A stretch of DNA of 64,000 nucleotides, from assembly GCA_948567375.1 (NCBI GenBank), contig OX419762.1, positions 8,686,001-8,750,000 of the forward strand, given 5' to 3'. The DNA comes from Lunularia cruciata. Taxonomy: Eukaryota; Streptophyta; Marchantiopsida; Lunulariales; Lunulariaceae. Of this stretch, positions 1 through 10,438 are shown piece after piece (position 1 is the stretch's first letter; each line of letters starts with the position of its first letter). The notes beneath the pieces are model-generated. The model was not told the DNA's origin. It searched no databases and saw only the letters and a program-made list of their open reading frames with translations. The position numbers and the translations under genes were made by a program.

Positions 1-1012
1 AACTCGACATAAGTAATGTCAGTATTCCTTTTATTCTTGTATAATTGCTAATTAACATGACTCGATTAATTCACTATGAAAGCACCGGTAATGTATTTTC
101 ACTGCACTTATAAATGGTAATCTACGCGGTCGCCCTTTTCTCTATAAATGGTAATCTAAAAGGCAAAGAAAGACCCTTCACGAGGTTCGTCCGAAAAACC
201 TGACAAGATGGTGGGGCAGTACAGTACCTCGATCAGTTCGATAGACGGCAAAAGCAAATTCACACGTTGTTGCGGGTTTAGCTCTTGACTCGCGGGGTAT
301 TATCGCAACACTGAGAGCGGAAGAAAATCTGGCCTCATGTCGGAAGCGAGGAGGAGCATTTTCGCAAGTATTGTAGTGTATGCAACTGCTCGTCCGAGGC
401 AATCGGACCAAGTGAGAGATCTTAAATGGTGTTCTCGTCCCACGAATTGCTCTGCCTGGGTATCTTGAGCTATTATTTCGGGTTTATTTAGTTCGGATTT
501 CGAAATTTTGATTTCTGGAGAGGACGTTCAGGAGTCCTCAAGCTAGCTTTTGGATAGTCACTCCGTTCGATTAGGGATATGGTGGACATTTGTGGACGTC
601 ATCCGGTTGTATCAGTTGGAAAACGTGAGAATACCAAGTTTCTCCAAGGTTTTCGGTGTGAGCTTACTGCGTGATTGTCCACAGAACTGAGCCTGATATC
701 CGGAAACATGACGACCAGAGGAGCTGCTGAGCCGGTAATTCGCTCTTCTGCATTTTTCTGTTACAGAAATTAATCAGGATAAGCTGCTGCAATCAAGTTA
801 CGGTTTGATTCTACACCTTTTACAGTGTCCATATCACGATTTTATTGGGATCTGTTGACTCTAGTGGAATGATCTTTCATCCGATAAGCCCATCTGGTTA
901 TGGGTTAGCTCTAGGTCATCAGATGAACATGCTACCGTCGACTTTGCTATCATCGAAATAGATTAATTTGATCGGATTTTGGGATCATCTAACCGTTTTT
1001 TACGATTTTCAG
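1..1012 (+). other. 5' flank and leader of gene A
   Basis: This stretch aligns with the region before gene B (47302-48365), before fragment C (59799-60871) and, in decayed form, before relic D (33168-33819). It has a GC- and CpG-rich core at about 180-430. A short open frame starts at ATG 208 and stops after 28 codons in A, but runs about 100 codons in B and C, so it is more likely a uORF or noncoding leader than a conserved coding exon. A TATA-like TATAAAT lies at 143-149. The region ends at a splice acceptor (TTTTCAG, 1006-1012) directly before the hydrolase exon, which indicates at least one upstream non-coding exon. The transcription start cannot be fixed from sequence alone. Confidence 0.6.
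124..142 (+). mobile_element. 19-bp LINE 3'-end scrap with 15-bp target duplication
   Basis: The 19 bases match the extreme 3' end of the LINE family found elsewhere in the window (core ACGCGGTCGCC followed by a pyrimidine run). They are flanked by a perfect 15-bp direct repeat, TATAAATGGTAATCT, at 109-123 and 143-157. Fragment C and relic D have the empty site. Gene B has a mutated version at 47423-47441. The insertion therefore predates the A/B split and postdates separation from C and D. It also duplicated a TATA-like motif. Confidence 0.75.
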
Positions 1013-2225
1013 GTGAGCGGCATGATATACGAACTATGCAGGCCTGATAAGGAGAAAATAAAATTGGAAATTTTATTTGTCCATGGGCTTCAATTTGACA
1101 GTCTACAGCCTGAGATCCACCTATCTACGTGGAAGTCGGGAGATTTGGCATCACAGGAGATTTGGCCGAAGACCTGGCTTCGTGAGCGATTTCCATCGGC
1201 TAGAATTTTAATTATAAGATATGATTCTTCTATCATAACCACAGATGATAGGGGTAGATTTGATCTTCATAATTCTGCGGAAAATCTGGCCCGTGATCTT
1301 CTAGATCACGCAGGGGTGGGAAAGTCGACTGCTTGCCCAGTGATATTTGTTGGTCACGGGGTCGGTGGACTTCTGATCAAGCAGTTGTGTTTGCATGTCA
1401 ATGAGAGCAGCAGTTTGTCAACGGTGCCACAAGAAAAATTGAAGATGGAGTGTTTTTTAAGGAGCGTCAAAGGTTTATTCTTCTATGGAACTCCACATAG
1501 AGGAATGGCAGAGCCTGATGGAAAAACCATGCAAAATCCTAGTCCTTTAATGGAGTTCGTAAAATTAATGGGCACCCACGCTTCAAGACTACACCAAAAG
1601 CTGGACATCTTGCGAGAGGTATACAAATGGACTGTAGGTGGAGTTGGAGAGTCCAAGGAAACACACTTGGCATGGGGAAAACAAAGATCGTCGTGGTTAG
1701 AGTTCATCCTCACAGGAGGTTCTTCAGGGAGCTGTTCCCAGGTAATAAGCCTTGATAACTCCGTAAGTACCTTCTTGTCCTCATCAGAATCCTCGGATGG
1801 CTCATAACCCCATTTTCATGCCAAAAACTCAAACCTAACTTACATTATTTGCAAGCTGTGAATGGGTTGTGCCAACTGAGAGCTCCATCTGTAGTTGGAA
1901 CGAGGTGTATCAACAACAGATCTTGATAAACTTTCTCTGAGGTTCTCTTAACGTGGCTGAGCTCCACGCATCCAAATATTATTGACTGATCAAGAGCAGG
2001 TCAGTACTTCTATTGAAAGCGAGATGTTAAAAGTCATACGCACTGACATTTGTCGACGTGTATGCACAGGATGGTTTTTATGGTATGGTTGTGCCCGAAG
2101 GATCCGCAAGATATGCTACTCACATTCATGGATTCACAGTGGTGGATGCGGATCACTTCACATTGTGCCAACCTGAAACCCGGACATCCAACAGTTACTT
2201 ACGTTTGGTTGCCTTTGTGGAACAG
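1013..2225 (+). other. Gene A exons 1-2: alpha/beta-hydrolase domain
   Basis: Exon 1 (1013-1741) encodes the hydrolase core: LEILFVHGL near residue 20 (oxyanion strand), a WLRERFP/RYDSS strand region, the nucleophile elbow VGHGVGG at about 110-116, and FYGTPHRGM. Exon 2 (2070-2225) supplies GMVVPEGSAR and VDADHFTLCQP, whose His (about residue 269) sits where the catalytic His is expected in SERAC1-like hydrolases. The elbow normally reads G-H-S-x-G-G; here residue 113 is Gly (codon GGG at 1358-1360), so the canonical serine is missing. Gene B has the same substitution. Intron 1 (1742-2069) contains an alternative acceptor near 1999 that would put exon 2 in another frame; the acceptor at 2067-2069 keeps the conserved frame. 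Confidence 0.8.
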
Positions 2226-5200
2226 GTACGGTTAAAGTTCGTTGCTGCACATGTTCTAACCTATATGTTGTCTGTCAGATCATGCTTCTCTTCAAGTTGG
2301 CTTGATATACTAGAATATCTCTAAGTTGTCCTCTCACATATTACTTTCATCACGTCTCACAACTAGTTACTCAACCTACGTCTATCGTGCAATGTTTCAG
2401 GTTACTGGAATAGTGGAAGAACCCCGAAAGAGGCCTCGTTCTAACACAAGCCTCAGCACGTATGTCCCACTTCCAGACATAGAGGCAAGCATTCGGAAAG
2501 CGTTGGAAGACGAAGATGTAGTTTTGTTGTATGGCAATCCTGGAAGTGGAAAATCCACTCTATCCAGATACATAAGAAATCACTACTCACGTAGTCCTAA
2601 TGGACTGGAGGGCATGAACAAAGTTGCAACTGGATCCAGCCGGGATCATACGGTTTCTGAGCCCAGAAAGTCCATCGTTATTTTCCTGGAATGTGGGCGC
2701 AGGGCGGAGGTTGGATCCAAGCTGTTGGAACTTTTCCAAACCCTCAGTTCAAAAGCAAGTTCCAGGCCAACCTTCAGGTTAGATCAAGGTGTTCTAATCA
2801 AACAAGGAATACGATCTATACTCGAAATGCAAGAGACTTTGATAATCTTGGATGACGTCTGGGAACAGGGTTTCATCAAAACTTTCGTTGATGACCTTGC
2901 GTTTGATTTACCCGGTCAAGTGAAATTTCTAATCACCTCAAGAAAGGCCACTATATGGAAGTCTTCAATTTCCATAGAAATTCCACCAGTCAGTTTGAAG
3001 AATGCAGAACGTATCCTGGCAGCGCATGCAGGACTTGCAGACCAAGAACTACCGTCTTACTTGAAGGTTTGACCAACCATCTCTATACAACTCTCGTGAT
3101 CAATCGCAAAATATCAATGACGAAATGGTTTTCCAATTTCTCATTCTAAATCCTGTATACTGTTGGATACTGAAGCCCTGTCATACAAAGTCATTATTGT
3201 GCATCGTCTATTCTTTTCAGCTAGGCTAGTTCAAAGCTGAACTTTATTGACTGTTCCACATTTTTTATGTTCTCGATGAAGTTTTGTCACTTAACAGAAC
3301 TTAACTTCACAGAAACGCGTGCCCAACCATGTTATAAGGAATACTTACTTGCGTTTAGTGAAGGAATATCCAGGTTGTCATATTGCATGACACAGGAGGA
3401 AAATCTAATTTCGTCCTACAAAAACTGCAGGGTATTGCTGGCCGTTTGATAAAACAAACAGCGTGCAATCCCTTGGCTCTGGCAATGGCGGGGTCGAGAA
3501 TAACCAAGAGCAAGAACACTATCGACAAGGAGTGGGACGAGGTGACAAAAGGCTACTCGACCACCATAAGAGGGGAAGTGAAAGGCACAGGCACAAGTTC
3601 CCATTTCACACCGGTTTTGGGTTCTCCGTACGGAAAAATCATTAGGGAATCATTGCTGATGACATACCAAGAGCTATCAAAGTATTCTCGACGTTTGCTT
3701 ATCTTGATCGCAAACTGTGAAGGGAAAACCATCCCCGTTCAAGTTGTGCGCAGGTTGTACAGTACAGTACAGAAAGGAGAATATCCAACGACATTCCGCG
3801 ATGACCTCAAGCAACTGAGAGACGATGGAACGATGCTGCAAGTGAACGACAATTCAATTGCAGTCTTTGATCCGGAACTTGCTATCAGTTCGTCGAACCC
3901 TTACAAGTGCAGTTTGTTGAAGTTCGAAACTGTGGGGTTTCACGATTTACAACGGAAGTTCATCAACAACCATGATGAAACGAGATATAGAGTCGGGGAG
4001 TTGATGGATTTCTTACTGGATACCTGTCGCGATGGAGCATCCTCTGTACAAAACACAACAGATGAACAGCGCAGCGCCAGCGAAGAAGTCCTTGCACTTT
4101 GCATCCTTTATTTAAGGAAGCAGTATGCACAGAGAGCCGCCAAATACCTGGGAATACGTGATCCCGACTTGAAGCTTTTCAAGGAACTACGGGTTGCGCT
4201 AGAACCTCTTGTTACCCTGTTGTGTGAGCAACTCTCAGAGGACGAAGGTCGCCAGTACGAAAGCTCAGACAGTGAGGAGGAGCGCAACCAACCGTCAAGG
4301 AGAGAGAATAAGGGCGAAGTGGACTTGGACAAAATAATGTGTTGTGCGAAGCAGGTACGGGATGGATACTTCCTCAAGGATATAGCTGTGTGTTTTCCAC
4401 CTAGTAAATGCATGACACCCAATATTCAAACCTTAGTTATAGATATTAAGGTACGTACCCTAAACTCCGGGAACTATTCCGGGCATGAAAATGTTAGCTA
4501 TTTTTTATGTGGCTAAGTTAATCAAGATTATTGTCATTCAAGTTAAATGGCTTTTTGTCCAAGTCCATTGGGAGATACTAAGCCTATATAGCTCTTGCTT
4601 TCTCTTGGGGAAATTCCTCATGAATTCCTTGCAATGAACAACGTTGCTATTAACCGAAGCTACGTAATTTTGCGTAATCTCTGACGGGTGAATATCTGAC
4701 TTCATGAGGTTTAATTGTTTTTCATCAGAGATCTTGTTTTAGTTAATAGAGTGGACATCTAGCATGTGCATAGGGTTTGAAGATTGAGGCTTTTACGAGG
4801 GAATTTCGTAAATCTCGATTTGTGTTTTTGACTTTGACAAGACTTGAGTTACTATAATCACCATAAATGAATCCTGTCTAGTTTTGCTTCTAATGACGAG
4901 AATTGTACGCATTCCCCCCTTGCCCAGGTAATGATCAACATCGTTTGCAACGGTGAACTCCACGACCATAGTCTTGTAACTTTGCTGTCCTCTTTGAAGT
5001 TTGGGCCAGCCATTGCCTCCGTATTGATGAACCTATCCTACACGAGATTGCTCTCAACACTGAAGGGTCCCATACCCCGGACGATCCAGAGGTTGATCGA
5101 TTCTTGGCACGGAGATATAAGCCAACCACCGCATATCAGGGCAGTTCACTTGTGTTGTCTTTTTTTCCTATTGGAGTTCCCCGGTCCTGCACAAGGCATT

Positions 5201-8200
5201 CAAGCATTACCTGGGGCCATTGAGGCACTGGTGAATTCCTACTGGCTTGATCATGGGGATTCTTTAGTGCTCTCGCTGCACAAAATACATACTTTTTGTG
5301 CTTTGGCCTCCCACGATGTACTTCATAAGAACATAGGAGAAGTCCGTGGGGCCATCCCGAAGCTGCTGTCATTGATCCAGAAGAATAGCGGGGAAATTGC
5401 TTTACAAGAGGCATTGATGACAGCGTTGTGCAGTTTGACATGCACTGAGTCGAATCGAAAGCAGATTCTGGAACACCATTCCGGTGTTGAAGGACTGGTG
5501 AAGCTCTTGGACGGTGAGACGAGCTCCGACTTCCTTGTTAGTTTGGCACGGATACTAGGGAATGTGGCAATCGACATAGAAGGACAGAAGAAAATCGGAG
5601 AAGTCCGTGGGGCCATCCCGAAGCTGCTGTCATTGATCCAGAAGAATAGCGGGGAAATTGCTTTACAAGAGGCATTGATGAGAGCGTTGTGGAATTTGAC
5701 AAACAGGAATGAGTCGAATCGAAAGCAGATTCTGGAACACCATTCCGGTGTTGAAGGACTGGTGAAGCTCTTGGACGGTGAGACGAGCTCCGACTTCCTT
5801 GTTAGTTTGGCACGGATACTAGGGAATGTGGCAATCGACATAGAAGGACAGAAGAAAATCGGAGAAGTCCGTGGGGCCATCCCGAAGCTGCTGTCATTGA
5901 TCCAGAAGAATAGCGGGGAAATTGCTTTACAAGAGGCATTGATGACAGCGTTGCACAATTTGACAAACAGGAATGAGTCGAATCGAAAGCAGATTCTGGA
6001 ACACCATTCCGGTGTTGAAGGACTGGTGAAGCTCTTGGACGGTGAGACGAGCTCCGACTTCCTTGTTAGTTTGGCATTTACACTAGCGAGTGTGGCAATC
6101 GACATAGAAGGACAGAAGAAAATCGGAGAAGTCCGTGGGGCCATCCCGAAGCTGCTGTCATTGATCCAGAAGAATAGCGGGGAAATTGCTTTACAAGAGG
6201 CATTGATGAGAGCGTTGTGGAATTTGACATGCACTGAGTCGAATCGAAAGCAGATTCTGGAACACCATTCCGGTGTTGAAGGACTGGTGAAGCTCTTGGA
6301 CGGTGAGACGAGCTCCGACTTCCTTGTTAGTTTGGCATTTACACTAGCGAGTGTGGCAATCGACATAGAAGGACAGAAGAAAATCGGAGAAGTCCGTGGG
6401 GCCATCCCGAAGCTGCTGTCATTGATCCAGAAGAATAGCGGGGAAATTGCTTTACAAGAGGCATTGATGAGAGCGTTGTGGAATTTGACAAGCACTGAGT
6501 CGAATCGAAAGCAGATTCTGGAACACCATTCCGGTGTTGAAGGACTGGTGAAGCTCTTGGACGGTGAGACGAGCTCCGACTTCCTTGTTAGTTTGGCACG
6601 GATACTAGGGAATGTGGCAATCGACATAGAAGGACAGAAGAAAATCGGAGAAGTCCGTGGGGCCATCCCGAAGCTGCTGTCATTGATCCAGAAGAATAGC
6701 GGGGAAATTGCTTTACAAGAGGCATTGATGAGAGCGTTGCACAATTTGACATGCACTGAGTCGAATCGAAAGCAGATTCTGGAACACCATTCCGGTGTTG
6801 AAGGACTGGTGAAGCTCTTGGACGGTGAGACGAGCTCCGACTTCCTTGTTAGTTTGGCATTTACACTAGCGAGTGTGGCAATCGACATAGAAGGACAGAA
6901 GAAAATCGGAGAAGTCCGTGGGGCCATCCCGAAGCTGCTGTCATTGATCCAGAAGAATAGCGGGGAAATTGCTTTACAAGAGGCATTGATGGGAGCGTTG
7001 TGGAATTTGACATGCACTGAGTCTAATCGAAAGCAGATTCTGGAACACCATTCCGGTGTTGAAGGACTGGTGAAGCTCTTGGACGGTGAGACGAGCTCCG
7101 ACTTCCTTGTTTGTTTGGCATTGACACTAGCGAGTGTGGCAATCGACATAGAAGGACAGAAGAAAATCGGAGAAGTCCGTGGGGCCATCCCGAAGCTGCT
7201 GTCATTGATCCAGAAGAATAGCGGGGAAATTGCTTTACAAGAGGCATTGATGAGAGCGTTGTGGAATTTGACAAACAGGAATGAGTCGAATCGAAAGCAG
7301 ATTCTGGAACACCATTCCGGTGTTGAAGGACTGGTGAAGCTCTTGGACGGTGAGACGAGCTCCGACTTCCTTGTTAGTTTGGCATTTACACTAGCGAGTG
7401 TGGCAATCGACATAGAAGGACAGAAGAAAATCGGAGAAGTCCGTGGGGCCATCCCGAAGCTGCTGTCATTGATCCAGAAGAATAGCGGGGAAATTGCTTT
7501 ACAAGAGGCATTGATGACAGCGTTGCACAATTTGACAAACAGGAATGAGTCGAATCGAAAGCAGATTCTGGAACACCATTCCGGTGTTGAAGGACTGGTG
7601 AAGCTCTTGGACGGTGAGACGAGCTCCGACTTCCTTGTTAGTTTGGCATTTACACTAGCGAGTGTGGCAATCGACATAGAAGGACAGAAGAAAATCGGAG
7701 AAGTCCGTGGGGCCATCCCGAAGCTGCTGTCATTGATCCAGAAGAATAGCGGGGAAATTGCTTTACAAGAGGCATTGATGACAGCGTTGCACAATTTGAC
7801 ACACAGGAATGAGTCGAATCGAAAGCAGATTCTGGAACACCATTCCGGTGTTGAAGGACTGGTGAAGCTCTTGGACGGTGAGAAGAGTTTAAAGTTTTTT
7901 CGTAGTTTGGCATTGACAGTAGGGAATGTGGCAATCGACATAGAAGGACAGAAGAAAATCGGAGAAGTCCGTGGGGCCATCCCGAAGCTGCTGTCATTGA
8001 TCCAGAAGAATAGCGGGGAAATTGCTTTACAAGAGGCATTGATGGCAGCGTTGTGCAGTTTGACATGCACTGAGTCGAATCGAAAGCAGATTCTGGAACA
8101 CCATTCCGGTGTTGAAGGACTGGTGAAGCTCTTGGACGGTGAGAAGAGTTTAAAGTTTTTTCGTAGTTTGGCATTGACAGTAGGGAATGTGGCAATCGAC

Positions 8201-10438
8201 ATAGAAGGACAGAAGAAAATCGGAGAAGTCCGTGGGGCCATCCCGAAGCTGCTGTCATTGATCCAGAAGAATAGCGGGGAAATTGCTTTACAAGAGGCAT
8301 TGATGGCAGCGTTGTGCAGTTTGACATGCACTGAGTCGAATCGAAAGCAGATTCTGGAACACCATTCCGGTGTTGAAGGACTGGTGAAGCTCTTGGACGG
8401 TGAGACGAGCTCCGACTTCCTTGTTAGTTTGGCACGGATACTAGGGAATGTGGCAATCGACATAGAAGGACAGAAGAAAATCGGAGAAGTCCGTGGGGCC
8501 ATCCCGAAGCTGCTGTCATTGATCCAGAAGAATAGCGGGGAAATTGCTTTACAAGAGGCATTGATGACAGCGTTGCACAATTTGACACACAGGAATGAGT
8601 CGAATCGAAAGCAGATTCTGGAACACCATTCCGGTGTTGAAGGACTGGTGAAGCTCTTGGACGGTGAGACGAGCTCCACCTTCCTTGGTAGTTTGGCACG
8701 GATACTAGGGAATGTGGCAATGGACATAGAAGGAAAGAAGAAAATCGGAGAAGTCCGTGGGGCCATCCCGAAGCTGCTGTCATTGATCCAGAAGAATAGC
8801 GGGGAAATTGCTTTACAAGAGGCATTGATGAGAGCGTTTCACAATGTGACATGCACTGAGTCGAATCGAAAGCAGATTCTGGAACACCATTCCGGTGTTG
8901 AAGGACTGGTGAAGCTCTTGGACGGTGAGAAGAGTTTAAAGTTTTTTCGTAGTTTGGCATTGACAGTAGGGAATGTGGCAATCGACATAGAAGGACAGAA
9001 GAAAATCGGAGAAGTCCGTGGGGCCATCCCGAAGCTGCTGTCATTGATCCAGAAGAATAGCGGGGAAATTGCTTTACAAGAGGCATTGATGAGAGCGTTG
9101 TGGAATTTGACATGCACTGAGTCGAATCGAAAGCAGATTCTGGAACACCATTCCGGTGTTGAAGGACTGGTGAAGCTCTTGGACGGTGAGACGAGCTCCG
9201 ACTTCCTTGTTAGTTTGGCACGGATACTAGGGAATGTGGCAATCGACATAGAAGGACAGAAGAAAATCGGAGAAGTCCGTGGGGCCATCCCGAAGCTGCT
9301 GTCATTGATCCAGAAGAATAGCGGGGAAATTGCTTTACAAGAGGCATTGATGGGAGCGTTGCACAATTTGACAAACAGGAATAAGTCGAATCGAAAGCAG
9401 ATTCTGGAACACCATTCCGGTGTTGAAGGACTGGTGAAGCTCTTGGACGACGAGAAGAGTTTAAAGTTTTTTCGTAGTTTGGCATTGACAGTAGGGAATG
9501 TGGCAATCGACATAGAAGGACAGAAGAAAATCGGAGAAGTCCGTGGGGCCATCCCGAAGCTGCTGTCATTGATCCAGAAGAATAGCGGGGAAATTGCTTT
9601 ACAAGAGGCATTGATGGGAGCGTTGCACAATTTGACAAACAGGAATAAGTCGAATCGAAAGCAGATTCTGGAACACCATTCCGGTGTTGAAGGACTGGTG
9701 ATGCTCTTGGACGGTGAGAAGAGTTTAAAGTTTTTTCGTAGTTTGGCATTGACAGTAGGGAATGTGGCAATCGACATAGAAGGAAAGAAGAAAATCGGAG
9801 AAGTCCGTGGGGCCATCCCCAAGCTGCTGTCGTTGATTCTCAAAGAAGACGGCAGTACAGAATTACAAGAGGCACTGATGGGAACTTTAAAACAATTAGC
9901 CATGTTGGAAGCTAATCGGATCCAGATCATGGAGGATCCGGGCACTCTCGAGGGATTAGTGAAACTTGTTGATGCCGGTAAGGGTTTTGGGTACCTTTAC
10001 GAGCTTTGTCAGACAATATATTTCCTGTCCATTGAAAGTGAAGGTGCGATGAAACTAGGGAATGTTTCTGGCGCTATTTCCAAAGTGCTAACATTCATTC
10101 TGCAAGATGATGGGAATACCCCATATGACGTTCAAGAGATATTAGTGTTAGTCTTGCAACGTTTAGTGGTGGTGAAAGGCAATCGAAGGCAGATTCTAGA
10201 AACTCGTGGAGGACTAGAGGGATTGTTGCAACTGGTGGATGGTTGGAAGAGTTGTCGGTACCTTGAAGGGGTGGCATCCATATTGGCTAGCGTGGCAATT
10301 GACGCAGAAGGTACAAAGTACGCAGGAGTAGTTTCTAGAAGTATATCCAAGCTCGTAATCTCTGTCTTACAAAATAACTATTGTGGTGCATTTGAAGCGA
10401 AGTTGATAGAATCGTTACTTAGTCGTTGCTTAATCTAG
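1022..10438 (+). CDS. Gene A: alpha/beta-hydrolase - NB-ARC - ARM repeat receptor (HNL-like NLR)
   Basis: Predicted coding exons are 1022-1741, 2070-2225, 2401-3066, 3431-4450 and 4928-10438 (stop TAG), about 2690 residues. Every intron has GT-AG ends and every junction is phase 0, and the same sites are conserved in gene B. The ATG at 1022 is the first in the exon that begins at 1013; an upstream in-frame coding exon cannot be excluded. Domain order: SERAC1-type hydrolase (about 1-292), NB-ARC with P-loop GNPGSGKST (about 337-345) and kinase-2 LIILDDVW (about 439-446), CNPLAL (GLPLAL-like), a FHDLQR motif at the MHD position, an acidic linker, then ARM repeats to the C terminus. In NLR biology the NB-ARC is a nucleotide switch and the repeat array senses ligand or self; hydrolase-NBS proteins are the liverwort HNL class. 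The role here is inferred: intracellular immune receptor. No disabling mutation was found along the proposed exons. Confidence 0.85.
2401..4450 (+). other. Gene A exons 3-4: NB-ARC ATPase and linker
   Basis: Exon 3 (2401-3066) carries a short basic/proline-rich lead, then P-loop GNPGSGKST, kinase-2 LIILDDVW, an RNBS-B-like KFLITSRKA and the AERILAAHAGL helix. Exon 4 starts at 3431, chosen because it continues phase 0 and joins directly to GIAGRLIKQTACNPLALAMAG; the acceptor at 3396 would hit a stop. Exon 4 continues through the ARC/winged-helix region with LKQLRDDGTMLQV and VGFHDLQRKF (His-Asp of the MHD motif with Phe replacing Met), then a helical region and an acidic Ser/Glu linker (SDSEEE). 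In A the exon ends TTAAG followed by gtacgt. Introns are 3067-3430 and 4451-4927. Confidence 0.85.
5336..9796 (+). repeat. Array of 17 tandem double-ARM units (261/264 bp)
   Basis: Units start at 5336, 5597, 5861, 6125, 6386, 6647, 6908, 7169, 7433, 7697, 7961, 8222, 8483, 8747, 9008, 9269 and 9533. Length is 261 bp when the loop reads CTES or STES and 264 bp when it reads NRNES, HRNES or NRNKS. Residues 1-28 of the unit are identical in all 17 copies, and 40-60 and 77-87 are nearly so. Variation is confined to residues 29-39 (for example TALCSLT, RALWNLT, TALHNLT, GALHNLT) and 61-76 (TSSDFLVSLARILGN, TSSDFLVSLAFTLAS, KSLKFFRSLALTVGN and others). Silent differences are rare, pointing to recent amplification or gene conversion. 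Confidence 0.95.
9797..10322 (+). repeat. Two divergent terminal ARM units of gene A
   Basis: Unit 18 (9797-10057) begins with the same GEVRGAIPKLLSLI but diverges after it (LKEDGSTELQEALMGTL...). Unit 19 begins at 10058 with GNVSGAISKVLTFI. Gene B has clear orthologues at 54243 and 54504. These caps differ from the homogenised units yet are well conserved between A and B, so they escape the homogenisation acting on the array. Confidence 0.85.

Larger units (their letters stand above)
4928..10438 (+). other. Gene A exon 5: ARM-repeat exon
   Basis: A single 5511-nt exon of 1836 codons follows the acceptor TTGCCCAG at 4920-4927. About 135 residues of non-identical helical repeats lead in. Seventeen near-identical double-ARM units, two divergent double units (GEVRGAIPKLL..., GNVSGAISKVL...) and a partial C-terminal repeat ending at the TAG (10436-10438) follow. 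The ARM signature is clear: GAIPKLLSL, EALMxAL-x-NLT, NRKQIL, then SGVEGLVKLLD and LGNVA. The whole array sits in one uninterrupted exon, so unit gain or loss stays in frame. Confidence 0.9.

Noticed and set aside
178-411. Minus-strand frame conserved in the leaders of A, B and C
   Set aside because: It lacks an ATG start (it opens with TTG), its product has no motif, and conservation is explained by recent duplication of the leader.
1982-2176. Alternative exon 2 frame beginning VSTSIESEMLKVI
   Set aside because: It is in frame with exon 1 but loses the GMVVPE and DADHFTLC motifs. The acceptor at 2067-2069 gives the conserved hydrolase C terminus in both genes.
3397-3430. Acceptor at 3394-3396 for exon 4
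   Set aside because: Continuing phase 0 from there runs into a stop within 18 codons. The acceptor at 3428-3430 joins directly to the GLPLAL-like region.
5323-8766. Very long open frame (1147 codons) on the minus strand across the ARM array, and similar ones in gene B
   Set aside because: It is the antisense shadow of a near-identical repeat: one open antisense unit is copied many times. The plus-strand reading has clear ARM motifs and joins to NB-ARC exons.
5336-9796. CRISPR array or satellite DNA interpretation of the 261-bp repeats
   Set aside because: Units are contiguous, multiples of three, without unique spacers, and lie inside one open exon.
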